DNA of 64,000 nt from CAILHX01 sp964511385. GTDB lineage: Bacteria > Pseudomonadota > Gammaproteobacteria > Burkholderiales > Methylophilaceae. The position numbers and the translations under genes are program-made. The stretch is taken from positions 124,001 to 188,000 of the forward strand of contig CAZEFE010000006.1 of the NCBI GenBank assembly GCA_964511385.1. Reading direction: 5' to 3'. The notes under the pieces were generated by a model, which was given only the letters and a program-made list of their open reading frames with translations, made no database searches and was not told the origin of the DNA. Shown here one piece after another: positions 35,141-42,872 of this stretch (position 1 is its first letter; each line of letters starts with the position of its first letter).

Positions 35141-35968
35141 TTAGATGCCGCGTAGCAGTTCGTTGATGCCGACCTTACCCAGCGTCTTGGCATCCACCTT
35201 CTTCACGATCACCGCGCAATACAGGCTGTAGCTGCCGTCCTTGGATGGCAGGTTGCCGCTGACCACCACGGAACCGGCCGGGATGCGGCCATAGGTCACT
35301 TCGCCGGTTTCACGGTCGTAAATTTTGGTGGATTGGCCGATGTACACACCCATCGAAATCACCGAGTTGTCTTCCACCACCACGCCTTCCACTACCTCGG
35401 AACGCGCGCCGATGAAGCAGTTGTCGCCGATGATGGTGGGGCCGGCCTGTACCGGTTCCAGCACGCCGCCGATGCCGACGCCGCCCGACAAATGCACGTT
35501 CTTGCCGATCTGGGCGCAGGAGCCGACGGTGGCCCAGGTGTCCACCATGCTACCCTCATCCACATAGGCGCCGATGTTGACGTAGGAGGGCATCAGCACG
35601 GCATTTTTGCCGATGAAGGAGCCGCGGCGCACGATGGCATTGGGCACCACGCGGAAGCCGCCGGCCTTGAAGTCGGCTTCGCTGTAATTGGCGAACTTGG
35701 GCGGCACCTTGTCGAAATACCTGGTCACGCCGTCATCCATCAGCACGTTGTCTTCCAGGCGGAACGACAGCAGTACCGCCTTCTTGATCCACTGGTGGGT
35801 TTCCCACTGCTGGCTGTCGCCGATGCGGGTGGCCACGCGCAGGCGGCCGGCGTTCAGTTCTTCCAGCACGCCGAACACGGCATCCTTGACCTTTTTGTCG
35901 GCGTTGGCCGGGTTGATATTGGCGCGGTTTTCAAAGGCTTCTTCGATAATGGATTGCAGTTCCTGCAT
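35141..35968 (-). CDS. dapD: 2,3,4,5-tetrahydropyridine-2,6-dicarboxylate N-succinyltransferase
   Basis: DapD transfers succinyl from succinyl-CoA to tetrahydrodipicolinate in the succinylase route to diaminopimelate and lysine. The 275-aa length is standard. The N-terminal helical domain is followed by a left-handed beta helix of hexapeptide repeats (about residues 100-230) with IGKNAVLMPSYVNIGAYVDEGSM and VGSCAQIGKNVHLSGGVGIGG. The next succinylase step, dapE, is elsewhere in the window (51.8-53.0 kb). It stands alone between rbgA (convergent) and an uncharacterised gene. Confidence 0.97.
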   Translation of the reverse strand: MQELQSIIEEAFENRANINPANADKKVKDAVFGVLEELNAGRLRVATRIGDSQQWETHQWIKKAVLLSFRLEDNVLMDDGVTRYFDKVPPKFANYSEADFKAGGFRVVPNAIVRRGSFIGKNAVLMPSYVNIGAYVDEGSMVDTWATVGSCAQIGKNVHLSGGVGIGGVLEPVQAGPTIIGDNCFIGARSEVVEGVVVEDNSVISMGVYIGQSTKIYDRETGEVTYGRIPAGSVVVSGNLPSKDGSYSLYCAVIVKKVDAKTLGKVGINELLRGI

Positions 35969-36030
35969 GGTGGTTACCTGATGTTTAGAAAATGGAAAGG
36001 CGTAATTTTACTTGGATTACGCATCTTGCG

Positions 36031-36609
36031 TCAGTCCTTGAACTGACGAATGTTGTCCAGATCGCGGCGGAAGCTTTCAGCGTCGCCGTATTCGAGAAAC
36101 TGCGGATAGCGGGCATGGGTGCCCAGGGTTTTGCGGGCGTGCTTGATCGGGCACCAGTATTGTTCGGTGCGCGCCACGATTTCGGTGAGGTAGGCGAGCA
36201 GGCCGTTGCCATAGGAGCAATAGACGCAGTTCACCATCTCCAGCAGGTTGAGGTACGCCAGGTGGTGGCGGTCGAAGATCAGGTAATCGCTGCGCTTGAC
36301 CTTGGGGATGCCCAGCAGCGGGAAACACACGGCGTGATACAGGCTGGCCAGCAGGTCCAGCAGTACCAAGGCCGGGAACACTGCGTAGATGAAAGGGGCA
36401 ACCAGCAGGTGCTTGGGCTTGGCGGTCAGGATGTACTTGAACAGGTTTTCCTTAAGCCGTTTTTGCTGCTGCAGTACCTCCTGTTCAAACTGGACTTTTT
36501 TGTTGACCAGCCGGTAATGCCAATCCTCGCGGGTTTTTTCGAGTTCGTGTTCCAGTTCGGCTTCAAGCGTTTTCATGCGCTCGATCAGTTCCGCGATTTT
36601 AGGATTCAT
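36031..36609 (-). CDS. Conserved hypothetical protein with coiled coil, membrane hairpin and CxxC
   Basis: I do not know a function for this family. The 192-aa protein has an N-terminal coiled coil (about 5-55, rich in Glu, Lys and Leu), a hydrophobic segment (about 68-95, FIYAVFPALVLLDLLASLYHAV), and a C-terminal soluble part. The latter holds NCVYCSYGNGLLAYL near residue 127 and YWCPIKHA near 151. The three cysteines and nearby histidine could bind metal or haem or be redox active. The pattern looks well preserved, suggesting a real constrained protein. It lies between dapD and the M48 peptidase gene in the same direction. Confidence 0.75.
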   Translation of the reverse strand: MNPKIAELIERMKTLEAELEHELEKTREDWHYRLVNKKVQFEQEVLQQQKRLKENLFKYILTAKPKHLLVAPFIYAVFPALVLLDLLASLYHAVCFPLLGIPKVKRSDYLIFDRHHLAYLNLLEMVNCVYCSYGNGLLAYLTEIVARTEQYWCPIKHARKTLGTHARYPQFLEYGDAESFRRDLDNIRQFKD

Positions 36610-36669
36610 GGCCGTCCCCGATAAAAAACAAGGACGCCGCGCGCCCTTGGGATGTCTGCATGTTGCAGG

Positions 36670-37506
36670 TTATTTTTTTGCCGCCTTGGCTTCTTCGTAA
36701 AGCGGTGTCACGGTTGGTAACAAGCGCTGCATGTCGGCGATGCGGGAGTCGTCTGCCGGGTGGGTGCTCAAGAATTCGGGAGGTTTCTGGCCGCCTTCCT
36801 TTGCCATCTTCTGCCACAGGCTGATGGCTGCGGCAGGGTCGTAACCGGCGCGGGCGGAGAGTTCCAGGCCGATACGGTCGGCCTCGCGCTCGTGTTCACG
36901 GCTATGCGGCAGGGCGAGCGCCACTGCGGTAGCCACGGAAGCCGCCTGTACGTATGCGCCGGCATTTTTCTTGGTGGATTCGTTGGTGCCCAGCAGGACG
37001 GCCAGCCCTAGCAGCCCCAGTTGTTCGGCATAGGCTTCCGACATGCGCTCGCGGCCATGCTCGCGCAGGGCGTGGGCGATTTCGTGGCCCATCACGGCGG
37101 CCAGTTCGTCGTCGGTGGCGTTGAGCTTTTCGATCAGGCCGGTATACACCATGATCTTGCCGCCGGGCATGCAATAGGCGTTGACTTCCTTGCTGTCCTG
37201 CACGTTGACTTCCCACTTCCAGTCCAGTGCATCAAGGCGGAAGGTGCCGGTCTGCGCGATCAGCCGTTTGGCTATGGTGCGCACGCGCTCGGTCTGCTGC
37301 GGGTTGGGGTTGAGCGCTTTTTTCTTTTCGGCGTCTTTCAGCGTGGATACGTAGCTCTGGGCCGCCATGCCGTCCACCTGCTTGGCGGACAGGAAAGCGT
37401 ATTGTTTGCGTTGCACCCCAACCGCGCCGGAGTTGGTGGTGTGTATCTGGGAGCAGCCGGTAAAGGCGATGCTGGACGCAAGCAGGGCGATGAGAAGTCG
37501 TTTCAT
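36670..37506 (-). CDS. M48-family zinc metallopeptidase lipoprotein
   Basis: The 278-aa product has a lipoprotein signal ending SSIAFTGC (cysteine near residue 17), so it is anchored in the periplasm. The zinc site HEIAHALREH near residue 140 and a downstream glutamate in EREADRIGLELS complete the M48 (peptidase family Ste24/BepA/LoiP) active site. Relatives degrade misfolded outer membrane proteins. I set the start at MKRLLIA; an upstream ATG adds 16 residues and breaks the signal pattern. The EF-hand gene lies upstream, ending in a terminator within the gap, so this gene probably has its own promoter. Confidence 0.88.
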   Translation of the reverse strand: MKRLLIALLASSIAFTGCSQIHTTNSGAVGVQRKQYAFLSAKQVDGMAAQSYVSTLKDAEKKKALNPNPQQTERVRTIAKRLIAQTGTFRLDALDWKWEVNVQDSKEVNAYCMPGGKIMVYTGLIEKLNATDDELAAVMGHEIAHALREHGRERMSEAYAEQLGLLGLAVLLGTNESTKKNAGAYVQAASVATAVALALPHSREHEREADRIGLELSARAGYDPAAAISLWQKMAKEGGQKPPEFLSTHPADDSRIADMQRLLPTVTPLYEEAKAAKK

Positions 37507-37525
37507 GGCCGGTTCCGAAAGGTTA

Positions 37526-37560
37526 TACAAAAAAACGGGAGTGCGATGGCGCACTCCCGT
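37526..37560 (-). terminator. Intrinsic terminator after the EF-hand gene
   Basis: A perfect 11-bp stem (ACGGGAGTGCG, 37535-37545, paired with 37550-37560) with loop ATGG is followed on the minus strand by a run of T residues (TTTTTTTGTAT). It lies 10 bp after the EF-hand gene stop and 20 bp before the M48 gene start. Confidence 0.88.
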
Positions 37561-37569
37561 ACTGTGTCA

Positions 37570-38028
37570 TTAGTGTTTATGGTCACTCATGAACTGATGC
37601 ACTTCATCACGGTCCACCGTGCCATCCTTGTCCGTATCAATAGCGTCGAAGTTCTTCGAAACACGCGGCAGCTTCTTGGCTTCATCCTTGGTCAGGGTGC
37701 CGTCATTGTCGGTATCGGCTGCGGAGAATTGCTTGGAGCGCTTGTCATGCAGCTTGGATTGTTTGTCGTGCTTGTGGCGGCCACAGGCGTTTAGCTCTTC
37801 CTTGGTCAGCGTGCCGTTGTGGTCGGTGTCCATTTTGTCGAAGTCCATCTTGCATACCAGCTTGGCTTCTTCCCGATCCAGGGTGCCATCCTTGTCGCCA
37901 TCGGCTTCTTCAAAGGATTTCTTGTTATGCATGTGACAGTGTTCGCCCATGCCATCGTGGTCCGCAAAGGCCAGAGGGGATGCAACAGCCAGCAGGGCGG
38001 TCAGAAGGTATACGTGTGATTTTTTCAT
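37570..38028 (-). CDS. Secreted EF-hand calcium-binding protein
   Basis: The 152-aa protein has a signal peptide (about residues 1-22, cleaved after AFA). Four EF-hand loops follow: DGDKDGTLDREE, DTDHNGTLTKEE, DTDNDGTLTKDE and DTDKDGTVDRDE, each with Asp/Asn/Thr/Glu at the calcium positions. A histidine-rich start (HDGMGEHCHMH) and end (HKH) could bind other metals. It should be periplasmic or exported and may buffer calcium or act as a sensor. The gene has its own terminator. No partner gene is evident. Confidence 0.88.
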   Translation of the reverse strand: MKKSHVYLLTALLAVASPLAFADHDGMGEHCHMHNKKSFEEADGDKDGTLDREEAKLVCKMDFDKMDTDHNGTLTKEELNACGRHKHDKQSKLHDKRSKQFSAADTDNDGTLTKDEAKKLPRVSKNFDAIDTDKDGTVDRDEVHQFMSDHKH

Positions 38029-38061
38029 GTGATGCGCTCCTGTAAAAAGGTTGAAAACAAT

Positions 38062-39948
38062 TTAGAGAGTGACCTGTGCACCAAGTTCCACCACCCGGTT
38101 GGGGGGCAGCTTGAAATAGTTGGAGGCACTGTCGGCGTTGCGGAACATGGCGACGAACAGTTTTACACGCCACAGCGCCATTTGCGAGCTGGATTTCGTA
38201 ATCAGCGTTTCCTTGCCGATGAAGAACGAGGTGTCCATCATGTCCATGTTCAAGCCGTATGCGGCGCAGGCATCCATTTCACGCGGCAGGTCGGGCTCGT
38301 CCTTGAAGCCGTAATTAATGGCGACGCGGTGGAAGCCGTTGGCCAGGTGCTCGACTTTCAGGCGCTCGTCAGCCGAGACATGGGGAACATCGTGGATATT
38401 GACGGTGGCGAGCACCACCTGCTGGTGCAGCACCTTGTTGTGCTTGAGGTTGTGCAGCAGGGCGTGGGGCACGCCATCGGGATTGGGGGTCATGAATACC
38501 GCCGTGCCTTCGACGCGGGTAGGCGGGTGATAGCCGATGGCTTCGACAAACGTCCGCAATTCCATGGCATCGCTTGCCAGCTGGAAGTAAAGCAGCGAAC
38601 GGCCGCGTTTCCAGGTCGTCATCAGGGTAAAGATGATGGTGCCGATCAGGATGGGGAACCAGCCGCCAGCGGGTATTTTCGTGATGTTGGCGCCAAAGAA
38701 GGCCAGGTCGACCACGATGAACAGGGCGGCCAGCGCCAGCGTGCGTGCCCAGCTCCACCCCCACAGTCCGTGGAATACCAGCGCAGACAGTACCGTGGTG
38801 ATCACCATGTCGCCGGTAACGGCAATGCCGTAGGCGGCGGCGAGGTTGGAAGAACTGCCGAAACCGATCACCAGCAGCATCACCGAAACCATCAGTATCC
38901 AGTTGATGCGCGGCAGGTAGATTTGGCCTTCTTCGCTTTCCGAAGTGTGCTGTACCAGCATGCGGGGCAGGTAGCCCAGCTGCAATGCCTGTCGCGATAC
39001 CGAAAATGCGCCGGAAATCACCGCCTGCGAGGCAATCACGGTGGATAAGGTGGCAAGGCCAACTAGGGGATAGAGCAGCCATTCCGGCGCCAACAGGTAG
39101 AACGGGTTTTTCACGGCGGCGGGATCATGCAGGATCAGCGCGCCCTGACCGAAATAATTCAGCATCAGGGCCGGTAATACCAGGCCAAACCACGCCAGCC
39201 GGATCGGCACGCGGCCAAAATGGCCCATGTCGGCATACAGCGCCTCGCCGCCGGTCACGGCCAGCACCACTGCGCCCAGTGCCAGGAAGGCCAGGGTGCC
39301 GTTGTTGGTAAAAAAGTGGAAGGCGAAAACGGGATTGACTGCTTGCAATACATTGGGATCGTGCAGAATGTTCAGGATGCCCATGGCGGCGAGGGTGCCG
39401 AACCAGGCCAGCATCACAGGCCCGAATAGTGCGCCCATGGTGCCCGTGCCGCTGCGTTGCGACCAGAACAGTATGAACAGGACGATCAATGTCAGCGGTA
39501 CGACCCAGTGGGATAGCCCAGGGGCGGCAATGCCTAGGCCTTCTACTGCTGATAATACGGAAATTGCTGGGGTAATCATGCCGTCGGCATAAAACATACA
39601 GGCGCCGAGAATGCCTACCAGCATGATGAACTTTTGTTTGCCGGCATTACCTGCTGCCTGGCGCGAAGCCAGTGCAATCAGCGCCATGATGCCGCCTTCG
39701 CCACGGTTGTCGGCACGCATGATGAAGGCCACGTATTTCACAGTGACCACCATGATCAGCGACCACAAAATCAGCGACAAAATGCCTAATACGTTGTCCG
39801 GCGTGACCGGTACCGGGTGGTGGGTGCCGGCGAACACCTCGCGCATGGTGTACAACGGGCTGGTGCCAATGTCTCCGAAAACTACGCCCAGCGCGGCGAG
39901 AGAAAGGGTTGCCAGGCGCGACTTGGACGTATTTTCGGTTTTATGCAT
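38062..39948 (-). CDS. kup: Low-affinity potassium transport system protein Kup
   Basis: Kup takes up potassium with protons across the inner membrane. The 628-aa protein has about 12 transmembrane helices in the first 440 residues and a cytoplasmic C-terminal domain. Family signatures are present: LGVVFGDIGTSPLYT near residue 22, DNRGEGGIMAL, and GGEALYADMGHFG near 245. I set the start at MHKTENTS because the nine residues before it do not fit the family. Gene order gives no further clue to regulation. Confidence 0.96.
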   Translation of the reverse strand: MHKTENTSKSRLATLSLAALGVVFGDIGTSPLYTMREVFAGTHHPVPVTPDNVLGILSLILWSLIMVVTVKYVAFIMRADNRGEGGIMALIALASRQAAGNAGKQKFIMLVGILGACMFYADGMITPAISVLSAVEGLGIAAPGLSHWVVPLTLIVLFILFWSQRSGTGTMGALFGPVMLAWFGTLAAMGILNILHDPNVLQAVNPVFAFHFFTNNGTLAFLALGAVVLAVTGGEALYADMGHFGRVPIRLAWFGLVLPALMLNYFGQGALILHDPAAVKNPFYLLAPEWLLYPLVGLATLSTVIASQAVISGAFSVSRQALQLGYLPRMLVQHTSESEEGQIYLPRINWILMVSVMLLVIGFGSSSNLAAAYGIAVTGDMVITTVLSALVFHGLWGWSWARTLALAALFIVVDLAFFGANITKIPAGGWFPILIGTIIFTLMTTWKRGRSLLYFQLASDAMELRTFVEAIGYHPPTRVEGTAVFMTPNPDGVPHALLHNLKHNKVLHQQVVLATVNIHDVPHVSADERLKVEHLANGFHRVAINYGFKDEPDLPREMDACAAYGLNMDMMDTSFFIGKETLITKSSSQMALWRVKLFVAMFRNADSASNYFKLPPNRVVELGAQVTL

Positions 39949-40017
39949 GGGATGGCGGGCGCGGAAAAGCGCCAATTTTACGGGGGATAGCCGGATGGCG
40001 CAAAGGCATTTTTGGTT

Positions 40018-41238
40018 TTATTTCTGTGGCGGATCGGTCTGGGTGACGCTGGCCTTGGCCTTGCCCTCGGCGAATGTCATCTGTATGCCATCGCCAGCGG
40101 CAAGCTGAGCACTGCTGCGGATGATTTCCCCCGTGTTGTTAAACACCAGACTGTAACCGCGGTTGAGCACCTGGTGCGGCGCGAGATGTTCCAGGCTTTG
40201 TGCCAGATGTTGCAGCTGCGCCTGCCGCAGCTCGATACGGCGTGACATGGCGGAGCTTAGCCGCGCCTGAAGTTGCAGCAACTGGTCTTTGCGTTGCGCG
40301 ATGCGCTCGCCGGGATGCACCAGCCGATGCGCCAGGATATCCAGCTTCTGCACACGCTCGGTCAGGCTGTAGCGCATCTGCCGCTCCAGTTTCTGCCTGG
40401 ACTGCAATAACTGGCGCAGCAGCGCTTCGCGATCCGGGCTGACCAGCTCGGCGGCGGCGGTCGGCGTGGGCGCGCGGCGGTCGGCGGCAAAATCGGCAAT
40501 GGTGAAATCGGTTTCGTGGCCGATGCCGCTGACGATTGGAATCGTACAGTCGGCCATGGCGCGGGCGACGATTTCCTCGTTGAAGCTCCACAAATCCTCC
40601 ATGCTGCCACCGCCGCGGCACACAATCAGCACGTCGCATTCCGCGCGCTGGCCGGCTTTGCGGATCGCCTGGGCGATGGTTTCCGCCGCGCCCTTGCCCT
40701 GTACCGGCGTCGGGTAGATGATGACCGGAATACCGGGCATACGCCGCTTGAGCGTGGTCAGCACATCGCGCAGCGCCGCCGCATCGGGCGAGGTGACGAT
40801 GCCGATCTGTTTGGGAAAGCTCGGCAGGGCGTGCTTTCTTTCCGGCGCGAACAAGCCCTCGGCTTCCAGCTTCTGCTTCAGCTTCTCGAACGCCTCGAAC
40901 AGCGCCCCCAGCCCGGCTTTTTGCAGGAATTCCACCGTGAGCTGGAATTCCCCGCGCGCTTCATACAGCGACACCAGCGCGCGCGCCTCGACCTTGTCGC
41001 CCTCCTTGGGCTGCCAGCCGAGGTAGACATTGCGGTTGCGGAACATCACGCAGCGCACCTGGGCGGACGCATCTTTCAGCGAAAAATACCAGTGGCCGGA
41101 AGCCGCGCGGGTCAGGTTGGAAATTTCGCCGCTCACCCACAGCAGCGGAAAGCCGCCTTCCAGCAACTCGCGCACCATGCGGTTGAGCTGGGTGACGGAA
41201 AACACCTGGGGCGGGGCGGAAAACAGATCGTCGGACAT
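40018..41238 (-). CDS. xseA: Exodeoxyribonuclease VII large subunit
   Basis: XseA, with the small subunit XseB, degrades single-stranded DNA into oligonucleotides in the cytoplasm. The 406-aa protein has an N-terminal OB-fold (LTRAASGHWYFSLKD near residue 45), the catalytic core with VTSPDAAALRDVL and CRGGGSMEDLWSFN near residue 210, and a long C-terminal coiled coil (about 275-370). xseB is not adjacent. The gene is divergent from ybiB with 28 bp between the starts, so the promoters overlap the coding ends. Confidence 0.96.
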   Translation of the reverse strand: MSDDLFSAPPQVFSVTQLNRMVRELLEGGFPLLWVSGEISNLTRAASGHWYFSLKDASAQVRCVMFRNRNVYLGWQPKEGDKVEARALVSLYEARGEFQLTVEFLQKAGLGALFEAFEKLKQKLEAEGLFAPERKHALPSFPKQIGIVTSPDAAALRDVLTTLKRRMPGIPVIIYPTPVQGKGAAETIAQAIRKAGQRAECDVLIVCRGGGSMEDLWSFNEEIVARAMADCTIPIVSGIGHETDFTIADFAADRRAPTPTAAAELVSPDREALLRQLLQSRQKLERQMRYSLTERVQKLDILAHRLVHPGERIAQRKDQLLQLQARLSSAMSRRIELRQAQLQHLAQSLEHLAPHQVLNRGYSLVFNNTGEIIRSSAQLAAGDGIQMTFAEGKAKASVTQTDPPQK

Positions 41239-41266
41239 GGCGGCATTATGCCGTTAAAATGCCGCC

Positions 41267-42196
41267 ATGAACTACACCGACATCATCAAGGAAATCGGAC
41301 GCGGCAAGGATGGCGCCACCGACCTTGACCAGGCCGTGGCCTGCGAGCTCTACGGCAACATGCTGGATGGCAAAGTGCCGGATTTCGAGCTGGGCGCGCT
41401 GCTGGTGGCCTTCCGCATCAAGGGCGAATCCGAAGCCGAGATGCAGGGCTTCTACCAGGCGATGGACGAGCGGATCATGAAGCTGCAAGCGCCAGCCGGA
41501 AAGCCATTACCCGTAGTCATCTCCAGCTACAACGGTGCACGGCGGCAGGCCAACCTGACGCCATTGCTGGCGCTGCTGCTGGCGCGCGAGGGCATCCCGG
41601 TGCTGGTGCATGGCGTGACCTCTGATCCGAAAAGAGTCACCAGCGCCGAAGTGTTTGCAGAACTCGGCATCCCCCAGACCACCACTTCCGGCGAGGCCGA
41701 ACAGCGCATGCAACAAGGTTTGCCGGTGTTCATGCCGGTGTCCGCGCTGTCGCCGCAACTGGATTACCTGCTGGGGCTGCGCTGGCGGCTGGGCGTGCGC
41801 AACAGCACGCACACCCTGGCCAAGCTGGCAGACCCGTTCAGCGGGCAGTCATTCCGTATTGTCAGCGTCACCCATCCCGATTACATCAGTCGTATGGGCG
41901 CGTTTTTCCTCAACAGCGGCACGCGCGGCATGCTGCTACGCGGCACCGAGGGCGAGGTATACGCCAACCCCAAGCGCTTGCCGCGTATGGAAATCTTTGG
42001 TGACGGTTTATTGCAGCAGGTAGTAGAAGCGGAAGATGGCAGTATCGCCAGCGTGCCTCAATTGCCAGATGGCATGGATGCGGTGACGACGGCACGCTGG
42101 ATAGAGCGGGCGATGGCGGGAGAAGTGCCTATTCCCGCGCCATTGCTGAAGCAGGTAGCATGCTGCAGGTCAGGAGCCGGGGTGGCGTTGTTATAA
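41267..42196 (+). CDS. ybiB: YbiB (TrpD2) family DNA-binding protein
   Basis: YbiB has the fold of anthranilate phosphoribosyltransferase but binds nucleic acid rather than performing that reaction; relatives are LexA-regulated in E. coli. The 309-aa product shows the helical N-terminal part (GNMLDGKVPDFELGALLVAFRIKGES), then the glycine-rich region and GLRWRLGVRNSTHTLAKLADPF. It lies beside cysG in an arrangement common in betaproteobacteria, here separated by a small insertion. The last about 12 residues (ACCRSGAGVALL) look unlike the family and abut the insertion, so the C-terminus may have been altered. Confidence 0.85.
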   Translation: MNYTDIIKEIGRGKDGATDLDQAVACELYGNMLDGKVPDFELGALLVAFRIKGESEAEMQGFYQAMDERIMKLQAPAGKPLPVVISSYNGARRQANLTPLLALLLAREGIPVLVHGVTSDPKRVTSAEVFAELGIPQTTTSGEAEQRMQQGLPVFMPVSALSPQLDYLLGLRWRLGVRNSTHTLAKLADPFSGQSFRIVSVTHPDYISRMGAFFLNSGTRGMLLRGTEGEVYANPKRLPRMEIFGDGLLQQVVEAEDGSIASVPQLPDGMDAVTTARWIERAMAGEVPIPAPLLKQVACCRSGAGVALL

Positions 42197-42210
42197 CGCT
42201 TGGGCTGGTG

Positions 42211-42312
42211 TTAAGCCTCTGGCTCGAACCATGCCAGCTTTTCCCTAAGCTTCACTACTTCCCTGACGATTGTCAGCGTTGGAGTCTTGAATTCCACTTT
42301 TCAGCAAGATCA
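42211..42312 (-). pseudogene. Duplicated fragment of the cysG 3' end
   Basis: On the minus strand this stretch encodes TPTLTIVREVVKLREKLAWF and then EPEA before a stop. It closely matches the C-terminus of CysG 0.65 kb away (APTLTIVGEVVKLREKLSWF, then EPEN). Twenty bases (TTTTCCCTAAGCTTCACTAC) are identical and the surrounding 90 bp are clearly homologous. Upstream of that the match continues in another frame (DLAEK), so a frameshift is present. It is in the same orientation as cysG. It is either a relic of the original gene end displaced by an insertion, or a duplication end. Confidence 0.8.
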
Positions 42313-42354
42313 CTTAGAGGGCGGCAAGTACCCGTTGATGCTGTGCGGGGCGCT

Positions 42355-42410
42355 GGATAGGAGAAGCAGCCACTCCCCAGCCTATCCTGACACAAGTGAG
42401 GATGGTGTCA
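42355..42410. repeat. Two adjacent short inverted repeats
   Basis: GGATAGG (42355-42361) pairs with CCTATCC (42381-42387), and TGACAC (42388-42393) pairs with GTGTCA (42405-42410), so two hairpins lie side by side. They sit between the cysG 3' fragment and the stop of the small membrane ORF. There is no T run, so they are weak candidates for terminators; they might be element ends. Confidence 0.35.
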
Positions 42411-42425
42411 TCATGGACAAAGGCT

Positions 42426-42872
42426 CTATTTAGAGCCAACCAGCTTGAATTTTTTTAAGCCTGATCGAAAGACTTTTATGCCAATTACAATGCCAAAACA
42501 ACCTGATGACCACAGAAAAATCGCCACACCAAAGGCCCCGAATTTGTCTCTAATCAGCGGAACGAGTTGTGTCCATAAGCGAACACTTCCTAAGAAATTT
42601 ACAGGGGAATAAAGCTCAGAACACCCTAAATAAATAAAGTTAAGTCCACCAAAAATTACTATAAGGCCAACCATGATGGCAGTGCCGCCATTTTGTAAAG
42701 AAAACAAGCGGCTACCTGGGGTGCTTGGTTTATCAAAAAACCGATAAAGAATTATTGAGACTAGAACAATAACCAAACCCCAATAAACTTCTCGTTCAAG
42801 CCACAGCCACACAGATGCGAAAAATGAAGCTGTGAAGGTGAGTGCGGTAAGAATGTCTATTATTGATTTCAA
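42426..42872 (-). CDS. Small four-helix membrane protein in the cysG insertion
   Basis: I do not recognise this family. The 148-aa product has four hydrophobic helices (about residues 6-25, 28-45, 63-85 and 113-133) and the sequence GVAIFLWSSGCFGIVIGIKV in the last one. Its DNA is distinctly AT-richer than ybiB and cysG, which suggests acquisition. It begins with TTG overlapping the cysG stop (ATTGA), so translation could be coupled to cysG. Direct copies of the cysG 3' end flank it on both sides, as if it arrived with a replacement gene end. Size and topology resemble the cassette-borne protein at 7.8 kb, though no sequence similarity is obvious. Confidence 0.65.
   Translation of the reverse strand: MKSIIDILTALTFTASFFASVWLWLEREVYWGLVIVLVSIILYRFFDKPSTPGSRLFSLQNGGTAIMVGLIVIFGGLNFIYLGCSELYSPVNFLGSVRLWTQLVPLIRDKFGAFGVAIFLWSSGCFGIVIGIKVFRSGLKKFKLVGSK

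Noticed and set aside
42355..42410. Double hairpin considered as an attC site or terminator
   Set aside because: No GTTRRRY core heptamer and no T run, so neither call is supported.
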